Below the pieces are notes generated by a model. It saw nothing but the letters and a program-made list of their open reading frames with translations. It was not told where the DNA came from and made no database searches. Below are positions 7,910 through 16,545 of a stretch of 64,000 nucleotides of DNA, in pieces; the first letter of the stretch is position 1; each line of letters begins with the position of its first letter. Source of the DNA: CAWUEX02 sp963921305 (lineage in GTDB: Bacteria; Pseudomonadota; Alphaproteobacteria; Rhodospirillales; Rhodospirillaceae); NCBI GenBank assembly GCA_963921305.4, contig CAWUEX030000002.1, positions 3,224,001 through 3,288,000 of the forward strand. The letters are read 5' to 3'. A program made the translations under genes and the position numbers.

Positions 7910-9265
7910 ATGCAAGTAACAGAAAAGAGTTCAGAGGGCCTGAAGCGCGAACTGAGCGTGGTGATCGGGTCGCAGGAAATTGATGAACGGGTCACCACCC
8001 GGCTGACGGAAGTCGGCAAGCAGGTCCGTTTGCCAGGCTTTCGCCCCGGCAAGGTTCCGATGAACCTGCTGAAGAAGCGCTTCGGCGAGTCCGTGCGCGG
8101 TGAGGTGATCGAAAGCACGGTGCAGGAAAGCGCCCAGAAGGCGATCGAGGAAAAAGAATTCAAACCGGCGGTGCAGCCGAAGATCGATCTGGTGACCTTC
8201 GAAGAAGGCAAGGATCTGGAATTCTCCATCGAAGTCGAAGTGCTGCCCGACATCGAGCTCGCTGATTTGTCCGCGTTCAAAGTTGAGAAACTTGTCGCCG
8301 AGGCCGGCGATGATCAGGTTGACGAGACGGTCGCCAAGATGGCCGAGAACAACAAGACCTCGAAGCCCGTCGAAAAAGCACGCGCGGCCAAGGACGGCGA
8401 CGTGGTCGTGATCGACTTCGTCGGCACCGTCGACGGCGAGGAATTTGAGGGCGGCAAGGCCGAGGACTTCAAGCTGGAGCTGGGCTCCGGGCGCTTTATT
8501 CCCGGCTTTGAAGAGCAGGTTGTCGGCATGAAGCCGGACGATGACAAAGACGTCGAGGTGACCTTTCCCGAGGATTACCACAGCACCGATCTGGCCGGTA
8601 AGCCGGCGGTGTTCGCGGTCAAGCTCAAAGGCCTCGAAGAGCTCGCCACGCCGGATATCGACGATGAGTTTGCCAAGGCCATGGGCTTTGACGATCTGGC
8701 CAAGCTGAAAGACGCGGTCAAAAAGCAGATCGAAGAAGACTACGGCTATCTCTCACGCATGAAGGTCAAGCGCGAGTTGCTCGACCATCTCGCCGACAGC
8801 CACACCTTCGACGTGCCGCCGGCCATGCTGGATGGCGAGTTCGATCAAATCTGGACACAGGTGGAACAAGCCAAAGAGGCTGACCAGCTCGATCCGGATG
8901 ACGTCGGCAAAAGCGACGACGAGCTGCGTTCTGACTACCGCACCATTGCCGAGCGCCGGGTGCGTTTGGGTTTGTTGCTCGCCGATGTTGGCCAGAAGAA
9001 CAACATCTCCGTTCCGCCGGAAGAGCTATCCCAGGCGATTGGGCGGGAAGCGGCCCGTTTCCCCGGCCAGGAACAGGCCGTGGTGCAGTATTACCAGAAC
9101 AATCCACAGGCGATTGAGCAGGTGCGCGCACCCCTGTTCGAGGACAAGGTCATTGACTTCATGCTCGAGCTTGCCCAAGTGACGGAGAAGACCGTGACGC
9201 CGGATGAGCTTCTGGAAGAGACCGGCGCAACGGAAACCGACGGCCCGGTGCCGACCGCAAGCTAA
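7910..9265 (+). CDS. tig: trigger factor, ribosome-associated chaperone and prolyl isomerase
   Basis: A 451-aa protein matching the usual trigger factor length. The ribosome-binding tail carries GFRPGKVPMNLLKKRFG at about residues 43-60, containing the G-F-R-x-G-K signature that docks on ribosomal protein L23. The FKBP-type isomerase domain is at about 150-250 (GDVVVIDFVGTVDGEEFEGG, then GSGRFIPGFEEQVVGM). The C-terminal helical chaperone arms follow. The ATG has GAGGG upstream. It is the first gene of the tig-clpP-clpX-lon block, separated from clpP by 40 bases. Confidence 0.97.
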   Translation: MQVTEKSSEGLKRELSVVIGSQEIDERVTTRLTEVGKQVRLPGFRPGKVPMNLLKKRFGESVRGEVIESTVQESAQKAIEEKEFKPAVQPKIDLVTFEEGKDLEFSIEVEVLPDIELADLSAFKVEKLVAEAGDDQVDETVAKMAENNKTSKPVEKARAAKDGDVVVIDFVGTVDGEEFEGGKAEDFKLELGSGRFIPGFEEQVVGMKPDDDKDVEVTFPEDYHSTDLAGKPAVFAVKLKGLEELATPDIDDEFAKAMGFDDLAKLKDAVKKQIEEDYGYLSRMKVKRELLDHLADSHTFDVPPAMLDGEFDQIWTQVEQAKEADQLDPDDVGKSDDELRSDYRTIAERRVRLGLLLADVGQKNNISVPPEELSQAIGREAARFPGQEQAVVQYYQNNPQAIEQVRAPLFEDKVIDFMLELAQVTEKTVTPDELLEETGATETDGPVPTAS

Positions 9266-9305
9266 GCGGCCCGCCCGGACAGAAAGCCCGAACAGAGAGT
9301 AAGTT

Positions 9306-9974
9306 ATGACGCAGGACCGCGACCCGATTGATGTTTTCAACAACACGCTGGTGCCGATGGTGGTCGAGCAGACCAACCGCGGCGAACGGTCCTATGACAT
9401 TTACTCGCGGCTGCTGAAGGAGCGGATCATCTTCCTCACGGGTCAGGTCAACGACCCGGTGGCGTCGCTGATTTGTGCCCAGCTGCTGTTCCTGGAATCA
9501 GAGAACCCCAGCAAGGACATCGCGTTCTACATCAACTCGCCGGGCGGCGTTGTAACCTCCGGCTTGGCGATCTACGACACGATGAAATACATCCGTCCCG
9601 CCATCTCCACGGTGTGCATCGGTCAGGCGGCTTCCATGGGATCGCTGTTGCTGGCTGGCGGTGAGGCGGAAAAGCGCTATGCGCTGCCGAATGCGCGCAT
9701 CATGATCCACCAGCCGTCAGGCGGCTTTCAGGGTCAGGCCGCTGATATCGAAATTCAGGCCCGTGAGATCCTTGCCCTGCGCACCCGATTGAACCAAATC
9801 TACGTCGATCACACCGGACAGACCCTCAAAGCCATCGAAAAAGCCATGGACCGGGACAACTACATGACCGCCGAGGAAGCCAAAGAGTTCGGCCTCATCG
9901 ACACGGTTGTCACCGAACGGCCCAGGCCCGACGGCGACAGCGGCGATGACGACGGGTCCAAGAAAGACAGCTAA
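9306..9974 (+). CDS. clpP: ATP-dependent Clp protease proteolytic subunit
   Basis: A 222-aa serine peptidase that forms the tetradecameric barrel of ClpXP and ClpAP. The catalytic triad can be placed: Ser110 in GQAASMGS, His135 in MIHQPSGG, and Asp184 in MDRDNYMTAEEA, with spacings equal to those of E. coli ClpP. The N-terminal segment (VPMVVEQTNRGERSYDIYSRLL) is the usual propeptide and axial-loop region. It lies 40 bases after tig and 196 bases before clpX, an order conserved through Proteobacteria. Confidence 0.98.
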   Translation: MTQDRDPIDVFNNTLVPMVVEQTNRGERSYDIYSRLLKERIIFLTGQVNDPVASLICAQLLFLESENPSKDIAFYINSPGGVVTSGLAIYDTMKYIRPAISTVCIGQAASMGSLLLAGGEAEKRYALPNARIMIHQPSGGFQGQAADIEIQAREILALRTRLNQIYVDHTGQTLKAIEKAMDRDNYMTAEEAKEFGLIDTVVTERPRPDGDSGDDDGSKKDS

Positions 9975-10170
9975 CCTGTCCTAAATAGCAGTCATCCGTT
10001 GCGGTATGACGGTTGTGACCAAAGTGCCGCAGGGCGCCTCCATTAACGGCTTTTACAAAGTTTTGCCGTTGTATTGGGCGGAATGCCTCGTTTAACATCA
10101 CTGCCACGCTAGATGTGGTAGCTGGATCGGGCAAAGCACATAGGACCGGTCTGGTGCGCGGAGAGTTGAT

Positions 10171-11436
10171 ATGACCAAGTCGTCGAGCGGCGATTCCAAG
10201 AACACCCTGTATTGCTCGTTCTGCGGCAAAAGCCAGCACGAGGTGCGCAAGCTCATCGCCGGCCCGACCGTGTTCATCTGCGACGAATGCGTCGAGCTGT
10301 GCATGGACATCATCCGCGAGGAAAATAAGACGAACCTGGTGAAATCCCGTGAAGGGGTGCCGACACCGAAGGACATCCTGGGTGTACTGGACGACTATGT
10401 CATCGGTCAGGCCCATGCCAAGCGGGTGCTGTCGGTGGCGGTGCACAATCACTACAAGCGGTTGGGGTCCAACGCCAAGAACTCGGACATCGAGATTGCC
10501 AAGTCGAACATTCTGCTGATCGGTCCGACCGGCTGCGGCAAGACACTGTTGGCGCAGACGCTGGCGCGCATTCTCGACGTGCCGTTCACCATGGCCGATG
10601 CGACCACACTGACGGAAGCCGGTTACGTCGGCGAGGATGTCGAGAACATCATTCTCAAACTGCTGCAGGCTGCCGACTACAACGTCGAGCGGGCCCAGCG
10701 CGGTATCGTCTATATCGATGAGATCGATAAGATTTCCCGCAAGGCCGACAACCCGTCGATCACCCGTGACGTATCGGGTGAGGGCGTGCAGCAGGCGCTG
10801 CTGAAAATCATGGAAGGCACGGTGGCGTCCGTACCGCCGCAAGGCGGGCGCAAGCATCCGCAGCAGGAATTCCTGCAGGTCGACACGACCAACATCCTGT
10901 TCATCTGCGGCGGCGCCTTTGCCGGCCTCGATAAGATCATCTCTCAGCGCGGCAAGGGCACCTCGATTGGCTTCGGCGCCGATGTGCGCACCGCCGATGA
11001 CCGCCAGACAGGTGAAATCCTGCGCGAGATCGAGCCGGAGGATTTGCTCAAGTACGGGCTGATCCCGGAGTTCGTCGGCCGTGTCCCGGTGCTGGCGACG
11101 CTTGAGGATCTGGACGAAGACGCCCTGGTGGAAATTCTCACCCAGCCGAAGAACGCGCTGGTGAAGCAGTATTCCCGTCTGTTCGAGATGGAGAACGTAC
11201 AGCTGACCTTCACCGACGATGCGCTGGGCGTGATCGCTCGCAAGGCCATTGCGCGGAAGACCGGCGCGCGCGGTCTGCGCTCAATCATGGAAGGCATATT
11301 GCTCGACACCATGTTCGACCTGCCCAGCTTGGAAGGGGTGGAAGAGATCGTGGTGAACGGCGAGGTCACGGAAGGCCGGGCCAAGCCGCTGTATATTTAC
11401 GCCGACCGCCAAGAAGACGTAGGAACCCCAGCGTAA
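10171..11436 (+). CDS. clpX: ClpX, ATPase/unfoldase of the ClpXP protease
   Basis: A 421-aa AAA+ protein. The N-terminal zinc-binding domain has Cys15, Cys18, Cys37 and Cys40. The Walker A motif GPTGCGKT is at 118-125, Walker B (VYIDEID) is near 181, and the sensor and C-terminal domain include IPEFVGRVPVLATL. The IGF-type loop used to dock on ClpP lies in the segment ISQRGKGTSIGFGAD. It recognises tagged substrates (for example ssrA) and feeds them to ClpP. The 196-base gap after clpP probably has its own promoter. A short GC hairpin (TGGGC-T6-GCCCA, 11438-11453) follows the stop codon but lacks a trailing T-tract. Confidence 0.98.
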   Translation: MTKSSSGDSKNTLYCSFCGKSQHEVRKLIAGPTVFICDECVELCMDIIREENKTNLVKSREGVPTPKDILGVLDDYVIGQAHAKRVLSVAVHNHYKRLGSNAKNSDIEIAKSNILLIGPTGCGKTLLAQTLARILDVPFTMADATTLTEAGYVGEDVENIILKLLQAADYNVERAQRGIVYIDEIDKISRKADNPSITRDVSGEGVQQALLKIMEGTVASVPPQGGRKHPQQEFLQVDTTNILFICGGAFAGLDKIISQRGKGTSIGFGADVRTADDRQTGEILREIEPEDLLKYGLIPEFVGRVPVLATLEDLDEDALVEILTQPKNALVKQYSRLFEMENVQLTFTDDALGVIARKAIARKTGARGLRSIMEGILLDTMFDLPSLEGVEEIVVNGEVTEGRAKPLYIYADRQEDVGTPA

Positions 11437-11674
11437 CTGGGCTTTTTTGCCCAATTGCGCGGGCGCGGACCGCGTCCTATGTAGGTGAGGTGGTTTTCGC
11501 ATCCGCGCGGGGTGTGAAGACGTATAGTATGTAAGCTTGGTTCGTATTTCAGTCCGGCCGCTTCTCGTCAGGCAGCTTGGCCACAGCGAAGATCGAATAA
11601 GGCTTTGAAAGCCGCCGGCGCTTCCGTTTCAGACACGCACTGATCCGGGGCGCCCCTTAGTGAGGTACCAGCAC

Positions 11675-14092
11675 GTGAGTTCCGATAAAGGTCAGTTGTA
11701 TCCCGTCCTTCCGCTGCGCGACATTGTGGTGTTCCCCCACATGATCGTGCCGCTGTTCGTCGGCCGAGAGAAATCGGTCAAGGCGCTTGAGGACGTGATG
11801 GCGGACGATAAGCAAATCCTGCTGGTCGCGCAGAAGGACGCGTCGGTCGACGATCCGGCGGCGGACGACATCTATGACGTCGGCACCATCTCGACCGTGC
11901 TGCAATTGCTCAAGCTGCCGGACGGCACGGTGAAGGTTCTGGTGGAAGGCGGCCAACGTGCCGCGATCACCGGCTATAAGGATAACGAGGCGTTCTTCGA
12001 GGCCTACGCCGAGCCGTTCTCTGATGAAGGCGATGAAGAACCTGAGCTGGAAGCGTTGTCGCGGTCCGTGGTGACCGAGTTCGAGCAATACATCAAGCTC
12101 AACAAAAAGATTCCGCCGGAAGTGCTGGTGTCGGTCAATCAGATCGAAGAGCCGTCCAAGCTGGCGGATACGGTCGCGTCACATCTCGCGCTCAAGATCT
12201 CCGACAAGCAAGAGCTGCTGGAACTGGAAACGGTCGCCCAGCGCCTGGAGAAAATCTACGGCGTGATGGAAGGCGAGATCAGCGTTCTCCAGGTTGAGAA
12301 GCGCATCCGTAATCGTGTGAAACGGCAGATGGAGAAGACCCAGCGCGAGTACTATTTGAATGAGCAGATGAAGGCCATTCAGAAGGAGCTGGGTGAGACC
12401 GAAGACGGCAAAGACGAAGTCGCAGAGATCGAAGAGAAGATCGCCAAGTCGCGGATGTCGAAGGACGCCAAGGAGAAGGCCAATGGCGAGCTGAAGAAGC
12501 TCAAAGCCATGAGTCCGATGTCCGCCGAGGCGACGGTGGTGCGCAATTACCTGGACTGGATCACCGAGATTCCGTGGAAGAAGCGCTCCAAGGTCAACAA
12601 GGATCTCAAGGCCGCTGAGGACCAACTCGACAGCGATCACTATGGCTTGGAAAAGGTCAAGGAGCGCATTGTCGAATACTTGGCGGTGCAGCAGCGCACC
12701 AAGAAACTCAAAGGCCCGATCTTGTGTCTGGTCGGACCACCGGGTGTGGGTAAAACCTCACTGGGCAAGTCGGTGGCCAAGGCGACCGGCCGCAAGTTCG
12801 TGCGCATGTCCCTGGGCGGCGTGCGCGACGAGGCCGAAATCCGCGGCCACCGCCGGACCTATATTGGCTCCATGCCGGGCAAGATCATCCAGGGCATGAA
12901 GAAGGCGAAGACGTCGAACCCGCTGTTCCTGCTCGATGAGATCGACAAGCTGGGCAATGACTGGCGCGGCGATCCGTCCTCGGCGCTGCTGGAGGTGCTC
13001 GACCCGGAACAAAATTCGACCTTCCAGGATCACTACCTGGAGGTGGACTATGACCTGTCGGACGTGTTGTTCATCACCACGGCGAACACGCTGCGCATGC
13101 CGCAGCCGCTGCTGGACCGTATGGAGATCATCCGGCTGTCCGGCTACACCGAGGACGAAAAGCTCGAGATCGCCAAGCGTCACCTGATCAAGAAACAGCT
13201 GGAAGCGCACGGTCTGAAAGAAGACGAGTGGAGCATTTCCGATCCGGCGTTGCGCGATCTGGTGCGCTACTACACCCGCGAAGCCGGCGTGCGCAATCTG
13301 GAACGCGAGCTGGCCCGGCTGGTGCGTAAGGCGACCAAGGAAATTATCGTTGAGAAGCTGGACAACATTAAGGTTACCCGCCAGAACCTCAAGAAGTACG
13401 CCGGGATCCGCAAGTACCGCTTCGGCGAGGCCGAGCATGAGGACATGGTGGGCGTGACCACCGGTCTGGCGTGGACGGAAGTCGGCGGCGAGTTGCTGTC
13501 CATCGAAGCGGTCGTGATGCCGGGTAAGGGCCACGTGACCCTGACCGGTAAGCTGGGCGACGTGATGAAAGAGTCCATTCAGGCCGCACGGTCGTTCGTG
13601 CGCAGCCGGGCGGTCATCTTCGGCATCCAGCCCAAGCTGTTCGAGAAGAAGGACATCCACCTGCACGTGCCCGAAGGCGCGACCCCGAAAGACGGGCCGT
13701 CCGCAGGCGTGGGCATGTGCACGTCCATCGTCTCGGCTCTGACCGGCATTCCGGTGCGTAAGGACATCGCCATGACCGGTGAGATCACCTTGCGCGGGCG
13801 GGTCCTGCCTATCGGTGGCCTCAAAGAGAAGCTGCTGGCGGCATTGCGCGGCGGCATCAAAACGGTGCTGATCCCCAAGGACAATGTGAAAGACCTTGAA
13901 GAGATTCCGGACAACATCAGGAAGGACCTGGAGATCATCCCGGTGACCACCGCCGATGAGGTGCTGGAGAAGGCGCTGATCAAACAGCTTGTTCCGTTGG
14001 AGCTGCACGAGGTGGAAGAGCCGTCCGAGGATGTGCCGGGAACGGTGGAAGTTGAAGGGGACGGCGACGACGAGCTGCTGATCACCCATTAA
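11675..14092 (+). CDS. lon: Lon, ATP-dependent serine protease
   Basis: An 805-aa LonA protease if read from GTG 11675. I chose this start because GAGG lies nine bases upstream and the protein then begins MSSDKGQLYPVLPLRD, typical of the family; an in-frame GTG at 11660 is possible. Domains in order are the LON substrate-binding domain (about 1-200), a coiled region, the AAA+ module with Walker A GPPGVGKT near 354-361, and the S16 protease domain with Ser676 in PKDGPSAG and Lys719 in GGLKEKLLAA, the Ser-Lys dyad. It degrades misfolded and regulatory proteins in the cytoplasm. A strong terminator follows at 14137. No heat-shock promoter could be confirmed in the 238-base upstream gap. Confidence 0.97.
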   Translation: MSSDKGQLYPVLPLRDIVVFPHMIVPLFVGREKSVKALEDVMADDKQILLVAQKDASVDDPAADDIYDVGTISTVLQLLKLPDGTVKVLVEGGQRAAITGYKDNEAFFEAYAEPFSDEGDEEPELEALSRSVVTEFEQYIKLNKKIPPEVLVSVNQIEEPSKLADTVASHLALKISDKQELLELETVAQRLEKIYGVMEGEISVLQVEKRIRNRVKRQMEKTQREYYLNEQMKAIQKELGETEDGKDEVAEIEEKIAKSRMSKDAKEKANGELKKLKAMSPMSAEATVVRNYLDWITEIPWKKRSKVNKDLKAAEDQLDSDHYGLEKVKERIVEYLAVQQRTKKLKGPILCLVGPPGVGKTSLGKSVAKATGRKFVRMSLGGVRDEAEIRGHRRTYIGSMPGKIIQGMKKAKTSNPLFLLDEIDKLGNDWRGDPSSALLEVLDPEQNSTFQDHYLEVDYDLSDVLFITTANTLRMPQPLLDRMEIIRLSGYTEDEKLEIAKRHLIKKQLEAHGLKEDEWSISDPALRDLVRYYTREAGVRNLERELARLVRKATKEIIVEKLDNIKVTRQNLKKYAGIRKYRFGEAEHEDMVGVTTGLAWTEVGGELLSIEAVVMPGKGHVTLTGKLGDVMKESIQAARSFVRSRAVIFGIQPKLFEKKDIHLHVPEGATPKDGPSAGVGMCTSIVSALTGIPVRKDIAMTGEITLRGRVLPIGGLKEKLLAALRGGIKTVLIPKDNVKDLEEIPDNIRKDLEIIPVTTADEVLEKALIKQLVPLELHEVEEPSEDVPGTVEVEGDGDDELLITH

Positions 14093-14136
14093 GCCGGTTC
14101 AACACTATATATAGTGGCCTCGGGCCACATTGAGAC

Positions 14137-14172
14137 GGGGGCAATACCAGGTATTGCCCCCGAGTCTTTTTT
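14137..14172 (+). terminator. rho-independent terminator after lon
   Basis: Perfect 12-base arms, GGGGGCAATACC (14137-14148) and GGTATTGCCCCC (14150-14161), are followed by GAGTC and a run of six T (14167-14172). It sits 45 bases after the lon stop codon. Confidence 0.92.
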
Positions 14173-14474
14173 GAGCCGAAAAAGCCCGGATTTCCGGGTT
14201 TTTGACGCTCAGATCGGGCGAAATTATCGCAAAAATCGCAGTTTTCTGGGGTTGACAGCGAAAAAAAGCCGTTTTTTCGCAGTTTTCCGTGGGTTTTTAG
14301 GAGTCGGCGCATTGACGGCGCAAGAAAGCGCCCGCACACTCCGGACCATCCCAGCGTGAGAATTCTGCGGTTTTTGGCACGTTATGAGACCAGCCGCAGT
14401 CGTTTGAGAACATCAGAACGTGCTGGGGTGTTCTCATGGTTTTACCCATCAGACTGAAGAGTAGGGGTTTTAAT
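14173..14474 (+). promoter_or_regulatory. 302-base leader region upstream of the HU gene
   Basis: No gene is seen here. The first part has repeated short elements: TCGCAGTTTTC at 14236-14246 and 14277-14287, and an inverted repeat GCGAAAAAA/TTTTTTCGC at 14258-14280 next to a consensus-like TTGACA (14252-14257) that has no good -10 partner. Nearer the gene, TGAGAACA (14405-14412) and TGTTCTCA (14429-14436) form an inverted repeat 39 bases before the HU start. Part of it is presumably the hup promoter and operator. Confidence 0.35.
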
Positions 14475-14750
14475 ATGAATAAAAACGACCTGATTGCCGC
14501 AGTGGCAGATGGTACCGGGCTAACCAAGGCAGATGCCGCCAAAGCGACGGATTGTGTCTTCGACACCATCACGAGCTCCCTGAAGTCAGGCGGTGAAGTC
14601 CGTTTGGTCGGTTTCGGCACTTTCAGTGTTGCCAACCGCGCGGCGAGTGAAGGCCGCAATCCCCGTACCGGTGAGAAAATTCAAATTCCGGCGTCCAAGC
14701 AGCCCAAGTTCAAAGCGGGCAAGGGCCTGAAGGACGCTGTCAACAAGTAG
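14475..14750 (+). CDS. hupB: DNA-binding protein HU
   Basis: A 91-aa nucleoid protein of exactly the usual HU length. The start MNKNDLIAAVAD at ATG 14475 is typical, and AGGGG lies upstream; an in-frame extension to 14436 has no family support. The DNA-intercalating arm contains RNPRTGEKIQIPAS, with Pro63 at its tip, and GFGTF sits near residue 47. HU bends and compacts DNA as a dimer. It follows lon, as in many Alphaproteobacteria, but is separated from it by a strong terminator and so is transcribed independently. Confidence 0.97.
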   Translation: MNKNDLIAAVADGTGLTKADAAKATDCVFDTITSSLKSGGEVRLVGFGTFSVANRAASEGRNPRTGEKIQIPASKQPKFKAGKGLKDAVNK

Positions 14751-14780
14751 ACGGCCAGTCTTAAGGGTTTACGCACAAGG

Positions 14781-14821
14781 AAGCGCCGGCTGCAGACATG
14801 CAGCCGGCGCTTTGCTTTTTT
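14781..14821 (+). terminator. rho-independent terminator after the HU gene
   Basis: The 14-base perfect arms AAGCGCCGGCTGCA (14781-14794) and TGCAGCCGGCGCTT (14799-14812) enclose a GACA loop and are followed by TGCTTTTTT. The site also lies just beyond the end of the convergent membrane-protein gene, so it may stop transcription from both sides. Confidence 0.93.
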
Positions 14822-14835
14822 CGATCGGACTGAGG

Positions 14836-15714
14836 TCAAGCCGCTTTCTTTTCCGATCCCCGTTCCGGCGTGAGGTAAATGATCACCCCGGCGAGTGCAA
14901 AGCCTGCGAGAACAAGACCCATCTCAAACGCATACTCCAGCGGTTCGAGCCAGATCTCGGTCATCAGGCCCCACCGGTTGAGCAACTCTACGCACAGCCA
15001 GGTGATCACCGTGGTGGGAATGGCGTAGCGCACCGCCGGCGCCATGCGGGCGAACTTGGCAAGGCGGAAGTTCAGATACACCGACCACACCAGACATCCG
15101 AAGAACACTGCATAGGTGACGGGGTGGTGGTCACCGAAGATGCGTGGGTCGACGATGGTGATGTTGATGACATACAGGGTCCAGATTACCACCACGGTTT
15201 CGATCGCGGTGATGAGACCGTAATTGCGGTCCTTACCCGGATTGGCTTTGCCCGGGTTCATGTGGCTGAAGCGGTGAATCCAGCGGAAGGCGTTACAGCG
15301 GGTTTCGCGATTGGCGTAATAGAACAGCAGCATAACCAGAAGGGCGAAGCCCGAGGCCTGAATCATCTGGATGCCTGGTGACATCAACTCAGAGCCGTCT
15401 TCCGCCAGGATAGGCTGAACATTGAGCAGGCGGGCGAAGAAGTCCCACGAAAATTCGAAGAAACCGACCCAGATGACGACGCCACCGACAAAGCCGAGCC
15501 AAGTTGCGGGCGTTTCGGTCTTGTGCAGCGAAACCCACACCATGGCAAAGCCGACCGCTCCGAACACCATGCTGACGAGCGCTTCCATGGCGAGGGAGTC
15601 ATGAAAAAACCCGCGGATGAGCATCAGCATGCTGTGGCCGAGAGGTTGGGCCATCAATACGGTGACGAAGGCCAGAATGCCCACGATCGGCGGGCGGTAA
15701 AGGGAACGCAACAT
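14836..15714 (-). CDS. polytopic membrane protein of an unrecognised three-paralogue family (copy 1)
   Basis: A 292-aa protein with seven or eight predicted membrane helices (about 9-33, 45-63, 71-93, 118-134, 166-187, 197-215, 228-248, 262-281). It is clearly homologous to the genes at 16535 and 61841. Residues identical in all three include His27 (GHS/NHS/GHT), Glu87 in the W-x-G-x-x-x-x-x-x-x-W-x-G-x-x-E-F stretch, Cys140 in NRETRCN, Glu172 in ITAIET, His197 in HPVT, RYxIP at 229-233, and Glu243, Glu253, Glu260 and Glu264 near the C-terminus. I do not recognise the family. Conserved acidic and His residues in membrane helices suggest a metal, haem or proton site, but that is inference. It is divergent from the TetR gene across a region with a perfect palindrome. 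Confidence 0.8.
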   Translation of the reverse strand: MLRSLYRPPIVGILAFVTVLMAQPLGHSMLMLIRGFFHDSLAMEALVSMVFGAVGFAMVWVSLHKTETPATWLGFVGGVVIWVGFFEFSWDFFARLLNVQPILAEDGSELMSPGIQMIQASGFALLVMLLFYYANRETRCNAFRWIHRFSHMNPGKANPGKDRNYGLITAIETVVVIWTLYVINITIVDPRIFGDHHPVTYAVFFGCLVWSVYLNFRLAKFARMAPAVRYAIPTTVITWLCVELLNRWGLMTEIWLEPLEYAFEMGLVLAGFALAGVIIYLTPERGSEKKAA

Positions 15715-15779
15715 GGCGGCTCCTTATGGTGAGGGGAAGGAAAACCGTAACTTGGTGATCGACATGTGCAACGGATTAT

Positions 15780-15795
15780 GTTACCAATTGGTAAC
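15780..15795. promoter_or_regulatory. perfect 16-bp palindrome, probable operator of the TetR-family regulator
   Basis: GTTACCAATTGGTAAC is a perfect inverted repeat in the 162-base divergent region, 66 bases before membrane-protein copy 1 and 82 bases before the TetR gene. A partial copy (GTAACTTGGT) is at 15747-15756. Palindromes of this size between a TetR gene and a divergent target are typical operators. Confidence 0.65.
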
Positions 15796-15876
15796 TTTTT
15801 CAAGAGGTAGTTTTTTAGGCACCCCCACGGGTGTCATGGCGGGATCGGACATGTTGGAAATCAGAGGCTTGGCGGC

Positions 15877-16545
15877 ATGAACGATGGAACTCATCCCGGC
15901 GCCGGTCCACCGGTTCAGCCACGCCGGTCGGCAACTGAGGCGGCGATTCTTCAGGCCTTCGACGACGTGCTCGCCAGCGACGGTCTGGAAGGGATCGGCG
16001 TGAACGCCGTTGCCACAAAGGCTGGGGTCGGCAAGCCGCTGATTTACCGCTACTTCGGCGGATTCGATGGACTGGTCGCCGCATGGGCGACCGCCAACGG
16101 TTTTTGGGATGACGACGAGGGCTTGCTCGCGGACCTGGCCGCCGCACCGCCCGGTGCGGATCAGTTGGAGATTCTCTGTGAATATCTGATTGGCCAAGCG
16201 GCGCGCATGCGCGCCAAGCCGGTGGTGCTCAAAGCCAAAATCAGCGAGCTTCTGGGCGAGACCAGTTTGACACCCGGGCTGACCCAGGCCCGCACGGGTG
16301 CCGGTGCACACCACCACGAGCTATACGAGGACGGCGGGTTGTTCGGTGATCCCGACGTGGTGGCCTTGTTGATCGTCATGCACGCAGCGACGCACTATCT
16401 GGCGATGCGCTCGGTGACGACGGCGAACTTCAACGGTTTGCAGCTCAACCAGAATGACGGGTGGGAGGCCGCCATGGGCATGGTGCGCAAGGTGTTCAAA
16501 GAGGCCGTGGCGGCGCAGCGGGGAGGCGGCGGCGATGTGGCGTAA
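15877..16545 (+). CDS. TetR/AcrR family transcriptional regulator
   Basis: A 222-aa one-component repressor. The N-terminal helix-turn-helix is at about residues 22-68 (VNAVATKAGVGKPLIYRYFGG, the usual TetR recognition helix and following Tyr-Arg-Tyr-Phe). The variable C-terminal ligand domain includes an unusual HHH run (GAGAHHHELYED, near residue 145) that might contribute to ligand or metal binding. It overlaps the following membrane-protein gene by 11 bases and diverges from another copy of the same family, so it very likely controls both and itself through the palindrome at 15780-15795. The inducer is unknown. Confidence 0.88.
   Translation: MNDGTHPGAGPPVQPRRSATEAAILQAFDDVLASDGLEGIGVNAVATKAGVGKPLIYRYFGGFDGLVAAWATANGFWDDDEGLLADLAAAPPGADQLEILCEYLIGQAARMRAKPVVLKAKISELLGETSLTPGLTQARTGAGAHHHELYEDGGLFGDPDVVALLIVMHAATHYLAMRSVTTANFNGLQLNQNDGWEAAMGMVRKVFKEAVAAQRGGGGDVA

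Noticed and set aside
11438..11453. Terminator after clpX (TGGGC-T6-GCCCA)
   Set aside because: The stem is only five pairs and the T-run is in the loop, not after the stem.
14252..14280. Sigma-70 promoter based on consensus TTGACA at 14252
   Set aside because: No acceptable -10 element 16-18 bases downstream; the spacer is occupied by an A/T hairpin.
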